This document shows, one piece after another, positions 34,681-62,191 of a DNA stretch of 64,000 nt (its first letter is position 1; each line of letters starts with the position of its first letter). Both the position numbers and the translations under genes were made by a program. The notes under the pieces were generated by a model. It made no database searches and had not been told where the DNA came from. It was given only the letters and a program-made list of their open reading frames with translations. Source of the DNA: Trichoplax adhaerens (Eukaryota; Placozoa; Uniplacotomia; Trichoplacea; Trichoplacidae); NCBI RefSeq assembly GCF_000150275.1, contig NW_002060944.1, positions 8,580,159-8,644,158 of the forward strand, read 5' to 3'.

Positions 34681-37600
34681 TTACACGTAGAACATCAAGT
34701 ACACAACTAATACCTGCATACCTTCTGAAGACTTTGAGCCACTGCCGTCACTACTACTTCCGCTGCTGCTACTATAAGACCTGCGGCCCCGTTGAGGACT
34801 TAAGGATGGCTTCGCTGAGCTATTACTTGGACTTTTTTGATCTTTTCCATCATGTCTATTACTTCCGTTGTCGCTACTGCTACTACTGCTAGAAGAACTA
34901 CTGGAGCTACGCCTACATCTAGAGAAACGTCCACGGTATTCGCGTGATTCATTCTTACCATCTTTTCTTCGATCTTCCGCTTTGTAACGGTCAGGCGAAT
35001 CGCGACGCACGGGTGATTTTTCCTTTTTATCACTGTAACTGCGCTCTGAAGAACTCTTTGATCTATGATGTGAAGAGGAACTAGTTGATCGCTGTCTAGA
35101 TTTGTAGGGTGATCGTCTAACAGGAGAACGAGCAGATCGCTCAGTTCGTTGGCTTTCTGGATTTCTTCGTGGCGATTGAGACTTGGAATTAGAACGGGCT
35201 GCTCTATCGTATGAGCGTCTGCGGCGACCATTAGATCTTGATCGAGATCTCATCGATCGCTTTCTGTCAGGCGATCTTGAACGGCTTCGCATTCTTCTAT
35301 ATCTTTCATTTGATCGACTTCCAGATCGAGATCTACGATAATCTCTACTCCGTCGTGGTGACCTAGAACGGTCCCTCCTTGAACTGAATCTTTCAGGTGA
35401 ACGACTTCTATCCCTATATCTAGATCCTCCTTGGCGTCTTGGTGATCTAGAACGGCTTCTAGTGTCAGTTCTTTCATATCGTAAATCCATCGCATTTTGT
35501 CCAGAAGAAAACTCCCTAGGCGGTGTTCGATAACGCTACAAATACGTATATACGAATTTGCCCAGAATATAGAGAATAATGGGGTTTAGCAATTTAATCC
35601 AATGGTATCAATGCATTATAGTAGTTTACATATAATTTATAAAGATGAATCTTCGAATAAATATTTACTAGATTTACAAATCGAATCTACTAAGAAAAAA
35701 AATTTACTGATAGCTTACCATGTTACCTCGACCTCTAAGTCTTCTGCCTGTGGAAGATATCTTTAAATATAGAATAATTACTCCATAAGAGTAAATATAA
35801 TTGAAGCACTTCACGTACGTATTAGTAAAATGACTTACCCTTTCTCCACCTTGGTGTAACGGTGGCGACGTACGCCTAGCTATGCCTAGTTTAGCTCTTT
35901 TCTCTCGTACTGGTGAAGGTGTGCGACTGTGTCTCATCAAGAAGGAACTAGTTGGTACATCTGGAATATCCTGAGTCTGACTTTCAGGAGCGGTCAATTT
36001 TTGCTTTCTAAATGACGTTCCAAGCATGATAAAATAAGTGCTCTATTAATGTAGCAGTAAGTTTAAATACTTGATACAAGGTTGATTATGTTTAGCAAAC
36101 GACTATAGCCCTGATTAGGCAGTTACTAATAAATTACAGATTTATTTTAATCGATAGTGTTATAATTTCGGACCAACCAGATCAGATTTCAAATAGTTTC
36201 TACCTTTTTTCTTTTTTCTTTGCTTTCTTCATCTTTTTTAACTTTTTTTTCATTTTTCTTTTCTCTTTTCTTTTCTTTTTCTTTTCCAATCTTTTCAAAC
36301 GCTTCTTTTCTTTTCTCTGTTCCTTTTTAGATTTCTCCCTTTTTGCTTCGCTATCAGTTGACTCACTACCTGAGCTTTCGCCAGAACTAGAACTATCAGA
36401 ACTTGAACCAGATGTGCTAGAACCGCTTTCTGATTCCCTAACTTCTTTTTGCTTTGCTGCATGTAAGTATAAATATTAACGTAATAAAGAAATAATGAAA
36501 GTGTGTTAATTTTGAACAATGTGTTATCGTCTGGCGCCAATGCTACAAAAAACAAAGTATTTACATTTACTAATCCGTATATAATATAGCATCAGCATAG
36601 CAGTAACTCAGAATTGCATATTATAAATATATTTTATTAATAAAAATTAGATGATGGTTACCTTTTTTAAGTAATACTAATTCACCACAATTCACAATTC
36701 GGACATCTGCGTGTGATCTATGGTTAGAATCAACTCGCTGATTTTCAATCTGTGTAACGATATCTTGACCTCTAATAACTCGTCCAAATACAACATGGAT
36801 TCTGTAATGAAGTTTAAAAATGTTGCTTCGATATCAAATATTTGAATAGCAGCTTTATGCTTAAATGTAAACAAGCCAACGTTCAATATAGGAATCACAA
36901 GGTCATTCTATCGATTGCAAACTTAATGCAAAAATATATCTAACCCGTCGAGATGTGGAGCCGGATTTGTTGTTCTGTTAAGTAAATGTAGGCCAAAATG
37001 AATTAAAAATAAGTGGTTATGTTACATAATACAACGGAAATTGATTTAATATCTAACTCCTGCCAGATAAATTTTGGCAGTCAAATCCATTGCAATACTC
37101 AATGTAATGATAGTTACACAAAGAATTGAGAGCCATTGGTATTTTTTCCGCGATTGGCCATAGATAGTAGAAAGGAATCCTCATGCTTTAAAGTTAAATT
37201 TTCATCTATTTATTATGAATATAGTTGACAATAATTAATGACGACCTCTCTCATGGGTAGGGCTAAATCAAAGCCATCTCGATTTTCTTACCATTAAAAG
37301 TTCCTCCATATATTGATTCACCACCAGTGCCATCACCTGTTGGTAATGCAAACATCAAATGTATGAGTAGGTGTCACAATAAATTGCTAATAAGCAATAA
37401 TTTGGTTGGTATCTGCTTTTCGAACCTAAAATTTGTTTTATAATGAATTAAATTAATCTAAGAGTACAGTATATACAGTAGGCAAAGACAATGTGACATG
37501 ATTAATACCTATACGAAAGTATAACTCCTATTTTGGTCTAATTGGGGTTTATGCATATGGAAGTAACGTATAGGGTTACTTTCATTGTAGACGAAGTACT

Positions 37601-40366
37601 GTGCTATAAAATTGAATTTGAATTTTTCATTGTAATTTTTAACTAAAACTATAACTTTATAGAACCGTAATTGGTAGTTGTTGCAATTAAATGAGTTAAT
37701 GGTAAAAACTGGCTTCGTACCATTACTCGCATATAATATTAAAGTCATCATCTTTAAGTAGGATAAAAGGGAGTGATTAGCGAATAGTATAAGTAAATGA
37801 AAAGAAGCTACAGAATCAAGCACTACTCGAGATGATCTATTATCAGTGGTTGTATTCCTAAGCTAACAGATATTCATTGAAAGAGTGATATCGACGTCAT
37901 GCACTACTTATGAAACAGTAACAAGTCTTTAAATATAGTACAACGTGATTTGGGTCACATACTGTACAATAGTGTACTGTACATCTATCTTACGTACAAT
38001 AAATACAGCAACTAGAAGATAACGTTAGTACTACAATTATAGCATCGAAGAAATCATAACCTTGTAACCAACTGAGTAAAAACAAGACTTTAAATTTATT
38101 TAATTCTAGCTCATCTTACAGTATTCATCGTCGATTAATTATTACCTGATGTAAAGTCGCCACCTTGAATCATAAAACCTTTAATGATGCGATGGAAAGG
38201 GGTATCCTTATAATGCAAAGGCTTATACGTAGTCTTGCCAGCTCCTTTTTCCCCTGTAGTAAAGTTGTTAACAATTGTAGAAACGCACGATACATAATTA
38301 TAAAAAGCACACAGAATACTTGTAACAGTTATTATCATTTCCAGTACAGTTATTGCAAGCAATAAGTTAAAATATCGCATTAAACTACACTGCAATAACC
38401 TTGAAAATAACAGTCCACAGTATGTAGAATATTTAGATCTAACTAGCAAACATTTCACACTAGCGCTATGGAAGCATAAGATAAGTAAATTAGCTTATGC
38501 ATTTCCATTTTAGATTCATAAAATGATACTGATATAAGCAGTACTAGATATTAAAATCAAATGCCTATATCTTTTTACCTGTACATAGAGCACGAAAGTT
38601 TTCACAGGTAATAGGACAGTCATCCGCAAACAATTCGAATATTATTCGTCCAGCTATAAACAACATCGTATTTCATGATTAGATTATAGTGTAAGTGAAA
38701 TATAGAATAAGTTTACACGCATTTTATCATGGAACACCGTAAGCGGAAAATAGTTACTATACGCGTATGAGCGATGATGTATAAGTTATTATTTCCGTAT
38801 TGAAACTGCTTTGCTCCAAAAAGTTAGAATAACCGTCGTCGCATGCGATCTCGTAGACTATTCTTTATCCTAGTCCTATTCTGCTGCATGATTGTGTATA
38901 TGGGTATCGTAGTAAGTGGATTAATGCAAGTAAATGCGGATTACTGCTGCAGCCCTCCTCGTTCAGTGCTTATGGAAAATATCACAGCAATGCGTAATTA
39001 GTGTACCCGAGTAGGGAAATAAGACTAGGCCAACCTTGACATGAATCAGATTCATTACAAAAGGTAATCACGCGAGTTATTTACTTTCAGGACGTAGTAA
39101 TACTATCATCTCCGTTTGACTAGGCTGTCAAAGTATAGCAATATACTCTTTATTAAGGTCTATTAGCATTCAGTAAATGTGTAAGTATTTAAATACACTC
39201 AAGCAGTGAATAGCTTTGAGGACATTAACCCTAAATCTGGGGGCTACTTTTGCTATCCCGACCATCAAGTACTGTATTATTATAGCTTGCATTGACCAAT
39301 ACCATCGATCGTTGCATACCGTAGTAATAGGCTATGCGACTCCTATTACATTACTAAGGTATCGCGTTAGCTTATGCATGTCTATTTCTCATCGCAAGAA
39401 AAGGACTTTCAAAAAGTATCAAGAAGCACAAGTTAAACCCAACCCGTCCAGCGAACAGTAAGTAAGCATACGGTAATGCTACGCAAACCAGCATGCAAGA
39501 TAAAATGTGGCAATTGTAAAACTTTGATGCAAGTACTGAGCAGATTCAGCACTTAGCATAGTCAGAAGATGCTATTTTCCAGACAGAACGAGAAACTGAT
39601 TTGTTTCTTCAACAATAAAATAGAAAGTTCTCTCATTCCTGTTAGACCATTAGGTTACAGTATTGTTCTGGCAGTTCATCGCTTACTCCGTTCGTCGGTA
39701 AAACTATCCTGTCGACCTCAATCTTCAGTTTAGGAAACAGATCTTGGTCAGTAGCATAGATAGAAGATACTATTTTCCAGACAGAATGAGAAATTGATTC
39801 GATTCTTCTACAGTGCACTAGAAAGTTCTCTCATCCCTACTAGACTATTGGGTTAGAATATTGTTCTCGTAGTCCATTGCTTACTCAGCTTCGTCTTTCA
39901 GTTGAACGAACAGATCGTCGTCAGAAGCATAGTCCGAAGACGTTATTTTCCAGGTCCAGAGTCATAGTCCAAAAATTGCTATCATAAGTCACAATAGTCG
40001 GCACAAAACCAACGTTAAGCCATTTACTACCCTAGCCAATTCTATTGTCAACCAGCTTGGAGCTAAGTAGCTATAGCACATCAACTAGCTACAACTAGCT
40101 AAATGATCCAACTATTCGACTTTCAAATTGTCGATGATTGCCACTATTCGTTTGCTTTTAGAAGAGTAACTAAGTGAGAAATAGCAAAGCATTGCAGCTC
40201 GTCCTAACAGTATATCAAACCACAGCAATCAACACGGAACCAAGACCGCTTCTATGGCGGTCCATCCTTGCTTCAACGACAGCTTAATCATTGTAAACTT
40301 ACCTGGTACTTTATTAATCTCAATATCGAAGAAACATCGAACTCTATTGGAAGCTTTCTTAGGCAT
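34681..40366 (-). CDS. PPIG: SR-cyclophilin (PPIG/NKTR type peptidyl-prolyl isomerase)
   Basis: Eleven exons in gene order: 40366-40303, 38653-38579, 38253-38146, 37336-37292, 37205-37118, 36974-36945, 36801-36662, 36456-36204, 36007-35839, 35760-35719, 35535-34681. The 1869 nt encode 622 aa. The cyclophilin fold covers about 8-182. Aligned with cyclophilin A at a constant offset of 13, R68, F73, M74, Q76, A114, F126, L135 and H139 keep the active site, but the position of Trp121 is His134 (PAPHLDG), as in PPIG/NKTR, which predicts weak cyclosporin binding. Then come a Ser/acidic segment, a Lys-rich segment (about 184-268), [13 protein letters not shown], a GRRLRGRG block like that of PPIG, and an RS domain (about 340-610). 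These proteins sit in nuclear speckles and associate with splicing factors and RNA polymerase II. The last ten residues ([10 protein letters not shown]) are hydrophobic and may be intron read-through after a CAG/GTATTAG donor. A possible short final exon at 34052-34014 is in phase, but unproven. Confidence 0.93.
38654..40302 (-). other. First intron of the SR-cyclophilin gene
   Basis: 1.65 kb, much longer than this gene's other introns. It holds a degenerate direct repeat (39541-39960). The + strand frame at 39216-39461 shows no family features and is not called. Confidence 0.8.
39541..39960. repeat. Degenerate ~170-200-bp direct repeat, 2.2 copies
   Basis: GAAGAT(G/A)CTATTTTCCAG starts at 39565 and 39763, and a diverged third copy (GAAGACGTTATTTTCCAG) at 39936. 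Between them the order GAGAAA(C/T)TGATT, TTCTTC, TAGAAAGTTCTCTCAT, TATTGTTCT and TTGCTTACTC is preserved. In intron 1 of the SR-cyclophilin gene. Confidence 0.8.
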
Positions 40367-40759
40367 TGCTGCTGGCTAAAAGTCGACGATGAGTTCGGGA
40401 TAGCAAGATGGAGGAGTCGAAAGCTAGAATGAAGGAGAAATGCAACTTTCTATCCTTGTCACTAACATCATCGAATTGACGCGTATAGTACAGTATGTGT
40501 CTCGGACACATGTTTGAGATGTATTACAGAGAACGCTAGCATGCTAGGCCAAGTTTCCTTTAGCGAAAGTGACGGACTGTAGAGGTACTGAAGTATGCGA
40601 TAGCGTCTATACTGTAGTCATACTACTGTACAATTCTGTCATATTAACTTGCACTACAGAAGCAGTATGGAATCCGCTACGGAAGGACGGTATCAGGAAC
40701 GCATGCGTCTAGGTTGAGATCCTTTATACTAATAACTTTACTGAAATTGGCGACCTTTT
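40367..40759. other. Promoter-proximal intergenic DNA of the SR-cyclophilin gene
   Basis: About 390 bp between the SR-cyclophilin start (-) and the tRNA (+). Contains GCATGC-type and TACTGTA words but no exon. ACGCATGCGT (40699-40708) is a palindrome related to the NRF1-like element upstream of RNF32. Confidence 0.5.
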
Positions 40760-40832
40760 GGCCTCGTGGCCTAATGGATAAGGCGCCAGCCTCCGGAGCT
40801 GGAGATTGCGGGTTCGAGTCCCGTCGAGGTCG
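40760..40832 (+). tRNA. tRNA-Arg (anticodon CCG)
   Basis: 73 nt with all four stems. The acceptor GGCCTCG pairs with CGAGGTC (one G-U) with discriminator G, and the D stem is GCCT/AGGC. The anticodon stem CCAGC/GCTGG encloses the loop CTCCGGA, giving anticodon CCG (codon CGG). The T arm is GCGGG TTCGAGT CCCGT. It closely resembles metazoan tRNA-Arg(CCG). Internal A box (TGGCCTAATGG) and B box (GGTTCGAGTCC) are intact, with no intron and no encoded CCA. Downstream, the first run of four Ts is near 40931, about 98 nt away, unusually far for a Pol III terminator. Confidence 0.97.
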
Positions 40833-41300
40833 CTCTGTTATTGTTGCAGAGTACTTCCATACTAGACTAGCATAAGATCTCGTTCAGGAGTGCAAAATTT
40901 ATACTACGGTATCGATGGGTACATTATGGATTTTATTCGACAATTTTTTTGGGGGGTTTGGTAGACGAGCAGTAGCTCCAACATCAAGTTTTCGCCATTT
41001 TGAGGGCTAATCCATCGTTATTTCATACCATTAGTCATCGCAAGTGGTTGTTTCTGAGATAGATTAAGTTTTGTTAGAGCTTTGAAGAGTATTTCAATCA
41101 TTTTAACAATTAGTCCTAGCTACATCGACGAGGAGGTTCCCCTTGCATTGTAGTACTCCAGGAAAGAATCTGCAGCAGCATTGCAGTGCAGTCGTAGAAG
41201 AAGATCAACTTGCTGGAAAGTTCAATTGCAAGGGTAATTTGGCCTTGCTTTCACAATTCTTAAACGCCTAACAAACGCCTTTGAAACAGTAAAAGCCAAG
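40833..41300. other. Intergenic between tRNA-Arg and HUS1
   Basis: Short 5' flank of HUS1 with no exon recognised. It contains the first oligo-T runs downstream of the tRNA (40931-40934 and about 40943-40949) and a G run (TTTTTTTGGGGGG) near 40945. Confidence 0.5.
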
Positions 41301-43478
41301 ATGAGATTTAAGGCCAAACTTTTGGATATTAACTGCATGCAACAACTAACTCGTAAGTCATGCAATATCTTGTCGTATTTATTATGGATTTCACAGAGAA
41401 GTATACAGTACTCCAATTGAAAGCTAAACAGACGCTTGTTTTAGTAGTGTGTGTACTATATTTATTGGATTGTATTATCTTACTTTTACACTAATAGATG
41501 TGTCCTATTTACTGTGGGTAATATTACTACAGAAATAGTCTGTCTTTGCCATTCTATGTACTGTACTGTACACTTGCACGGTCGTTGATTTACCTTTATG
41601 TTATTATCTGCATCGAGAAAATGATGCAAGCTCTTGACATTCACTAGATCTTCATGGATTAATGAATGATGACAATCAATAACTACTCCCAATACTGTAA
41701 TGGAATGAAATGTACTTTTTTTCTCCTATTTTGATAGGTGTTGGCGCGAGTATGTCACGAATGACCAAAAACTGTGTGCTATGCCTTGCTCCCAAGAAAG
41801 TTGTCTTTGTAAGCAATGAAAGAATTTCCGAAGGTGGCACTAGAATATGGTGTGAAATACAGCAGGTTAGAACGCTTGTCGATGATACTGTAACTCCACT
41901 GTTGATACTAACCAAATAGTCGTCACACTTGAAGAAAATTGCTTCAGTTTTACGCATCGGAAAAGTTTAGTATACAACATGTACTTGCATCATGCTACTG
42001 TAATCAATAAAAGGATATGAGATTGATCTACCAACAATTTTCTTAGGAAACATTATTTGATGACTATCGCATTGAAGGGAAAGATAATAGCAATCGTATC
42101 TTCTTGGAACTCATTACAGACAACTTTGCTAGAGCATTAAAATCGATCCAATTTGGCGTAGTTTCAGTTAAAATACGGTTAACCAAAAAGTATACGCCTT
42201 GCCTAACAATAGAAATTGTAACTGTAAGTTCTACATTAGCACTTTTCGATCTAAAGTGCGTTGCTAAATATCAAATTTGTGCTTGTATAGTTCGTCATTC
42301 GATAGCCTCTGATTGTTGTACAGTACCTAGCTGGCTATTAGAGATGTTTCTACCTGACACTAATTGTCATCGTTTTGATCCAGTTACATGATTAGTGATA
42401 CTTTTAATATAGCATAATTGGACTAATATGGTATGCATATATTATTAGTACAGTATTCAGTAAACGAATGATGGATTTATACGAACAAAACACGTTTCCA
42501 AAATTACACTTAGGATAGTAGCTCTTATTCCATTTATTATAGGCTTACGGAAATTCAAACAGAATAATAACACACGATGTACCTGTTGTCATTGTTCCAC
42601 AACGGGACTGGTACGAATATGAAGAACCCGATATGCCCCAATTTGATGTAAGCTGCAAGATAGATTAAGAATTTAACAACTGCTTTATCATAATAGTCAA
42701 TAATTTCGATATCGATAGTGTACCAAATAAAAAGAATATTGCTATTTTTACTATGGAATTTAGGTTAGCATTTACATGCCACAAATGAAAGTATTAAAAC
42801 AAGTGATTGATAGAATGAAGAACTTGAGCGAACACCTGGTATTGTACAACATGGATACTTATAGTTGATGCTATTTTGAATTCTTTTATAATAATATTGA
42901 TAGAACAAGGGCTATTTTATGTTCGCTATATTGATAAATTTAATTGACTGCTAGTAATTTCTTGCTTTATAAATTATATCAAGGTAATTACTGCTGATCA
43001 AAAAGGCAACATGACTTTGAAAACTCAAAATGACATTGTCACGGTAGAAACGCATTTTAAGGATCTCGGTAATCCCGTTTGGGGTAAGTTGCTAAATGTA
43101 TTTCATAGAAAAGCTATACCCACATCACATTACTAGATCTATGCCATTGATAACATGAAATTATCCCCATGACATTCTTTAGCTAACGATGCTGCAAACA
43201 ACAGGAAAGAGGCATCGACGCAAATAGGGGCGATGGAAGCCTGTATTTATATTAAGAAACTGGCTCAGCTATTGCAGGGCCAACAGATTAACCCGTCAAA
43301 GATTATTTGCAGTAAGTTATAGACTTTATAAAAAATAACTTTTGATAACTATTAATAGCGTAATAGATTTAATAGATGCAATTGCTTTATCCTAGATCTA
43401 TTGGCAGAAAAAGCTATTCATATTTATTTAGTTAGTGAGGACGTCATTCTCCAATACTACATTCCTGCTGCCATGTAA
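41301..43478 (+). CDS. HUS1: HUS1, checkpoint clamp subunit (9-1-1)
   Basis: Eight exons: 41301-41352, 41738-41865, 42047-42223, 42543-42647, 42764-42838, 42984-43083, 43183-43311, 43396-43478. The 849 nt encode 282 aa, against 280 in human HUS1. It starts MRFKAKLLDINCMQQLTR, aligning with the human N-terminus. Later blocks include GGTRIWCEIQQ, ELITDNFARALKS, LTKKYTPCLT, THDVPV, THFKDLGNP, LQGQQINPSK and the C-terminal EDVILQYYIPA. HUS1 forms a PCNA-like ring with RAD9 and RAD1, loaded at DNA damage to activate ATR signalling. AATAAA at 43844-43849 is a candidate poly(A) signal. Every junction is GT-AG with matching phase, and the length is normal, so the gene looks intact. Confidence 0.97.
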
Positions 43479-45539
43479 ATATCCGTCTCCGACCAATTTT
43501 CATTTTTTATCCTACCGGATTATATTGTTAAAGAGATTATTAGTTACCCACGGAAGTTATTACTTGTTGTAAATAAGAGATGCAATCAACTTTGCGAATT
43601 ATGTTATATTCTGCTTATTCTTTAACATCATTTCTGATCATTTCTATGTCATTCATTTTGACATTGTCATCGTTAATCTTCGAGTACTTCCGTGGCATGG
43701 AAAAATGTTATGGTGTATATTTAGAATCGCTTGAACTCTTTTGTACTGTAGTACAAGCGAAATAGTAAGTGATCAATGTATATTTGTAATTGTTTTTTAC
43801 CAAAATCACTGTCATACTATTACAGCAACTATTTCTATCAAGCAATAAATATGGCAATTGATATAATTGTATTAGTAATGTGTGTTACATACGCTGTTTG
43901 CTAAATTATGGGCTATATGAGAAGATGCATCATTAATTTACTAGCTACACGTCCTATTCGAGCCATTATCGTACAGTATTTTCAATCTACTGTCATTCCG
44001 ATTACGACAGAGATTTTAATACGTTAAACTTTAGCTAGCCAATATATTTACGCTTAATGATGCGTTTTAACAGCGTATAATGCCTGTGGATATTTATTAC
44101 TATTACAATTAGAAAGTCTAGGTTTAAATGATGAATTACGCATTGGCCAAGCATAACTACTTTTAATTCCGAATATGATAATCTCGATTTTCTCCTATCT
44201 TTTCGCCACTCTATCGCTTTCATCAATATGTTTATAAATGCCTTTTAGTCACTGTCTTCAAATTTACTTCTATACTACTCCTTATGATAGAAATCTATTT
44301 ATTAATACTGTATAAACATTTAATCTCTTATTTACGACTGCGATAACCAGTTCCGTGTTTATCTTCCGCTATATCTAGCCTAAATCAATGGCTTTCCTAC
44401 TTTCGTTGTCAATGAAATTACCCCCTTTCCCACACAAAAAAAAGAATTTTGTGTTAATTTCGTATTCCACATACGCGTAGTTTATTCCGTTATCCTAATC
44501 AGTCGCTCTTCTTTTCCATTTATCTACTGGCTTGCATTGCTATTTATTGCCTATATTGACGTAGACGAGTATTATCATAATTTATATTAGGCTATTTTCT
44601 ACCATTACACTTTACCCAAATATGAAAATTAGAGGTTGTTATAACGTTATAACCTATTACGTTCTGCAGGTACAATAACAATCCAGTTGGTTGTATAGTT
44701 ACTTTACCTATCCGCAGGCCAATTGTGTAATAAAAGATTTTCGACTAGTGTGTAAAATGAGTTGTCACTCTGTTGACGTCGCGCTCTCTATTTTAATAGT
44801 AGATTGTCTCACATCTCAAGACAAAAAAGAAAACTCTAGGCGTGACAATTTATTTGCACAAACACGAACATACTGTTAGAAACTCAAGTCTACGGTATAG
44901 AAGTTAGAGAAACAATCGCTAATATAGACTATTGTAGCTCACAATTCTATCTAAGAACTATACGCTCATTTCAATAATACTACCGCAACATATGCTGCAA
45001 AGCTATACTGTAATAAGGATCATTTATTATCGTTTGTCTGCCCTACAAGGTAAAGTTCAAACCGACCAACAGCCCGGGGGTGAACACAGTCCACACCTTT
45101 CCCATCATTTTCAATCAATAATAACCCTCATCTATGGTTGGTTATATACTTGCTTCGCTAAGGAAATAATCCAACTTTTAGCCAAGAAGAAGCTGGTAAA
45201 GAAACTTGATCTTGATTTAAATTTCAGCCAGGTATTCTATCCATGATCATTCCTGCTCTTATACGATCGTAACCATCGCTCAACCAACGACGATTGCCTT
45301 TCCATCAAGTTATAGTGGATATGGACGATTATCCTTGCTATTAGAATCGTTGTTAAGATTCAAGTAGAAGCCGATTATTTTCCCCCTTTCGTCCCTTTCA
45401 CCCTTTCTAGTATTGCTATTATCTCTATCAACAATTGATTACTTTAGGCTTCGTAGTCATTTCCAATCAGTGGAATAATATAGACATTGATTGAAATTGA
45501 ATATCGTTTAGTGATCGGTCAACCCAGTGCCTATGCGAT
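43479..45539. other. Intergenic between HUS1 and AGAP
   Basis: HUS1 3' UTR followed by the AGAP 5' flank, about 2 kb. No exon recognised on either strand; the short open frames (44691-44879, 44992-45246) show no family features. The 5' UTR and promoter of AGAP must lie in the right half, but I see no motif I can name. Confidence 0.5.

Positions 45540-62191
<16,652 letters not shown>

Noticed and set aside
34800-35495. Other-frame ORFs over the RS domain (34800-35231, 35250-35495)
   Set aside because: Shadows of the Arg/Ser-rich coding sequence, which leaves other frames open.
41676-41957. Minus-strand ORF at the HUS1 5' end
   Set aside because: Antisense to HUS1 exon 2 and its flanks, with no family features.
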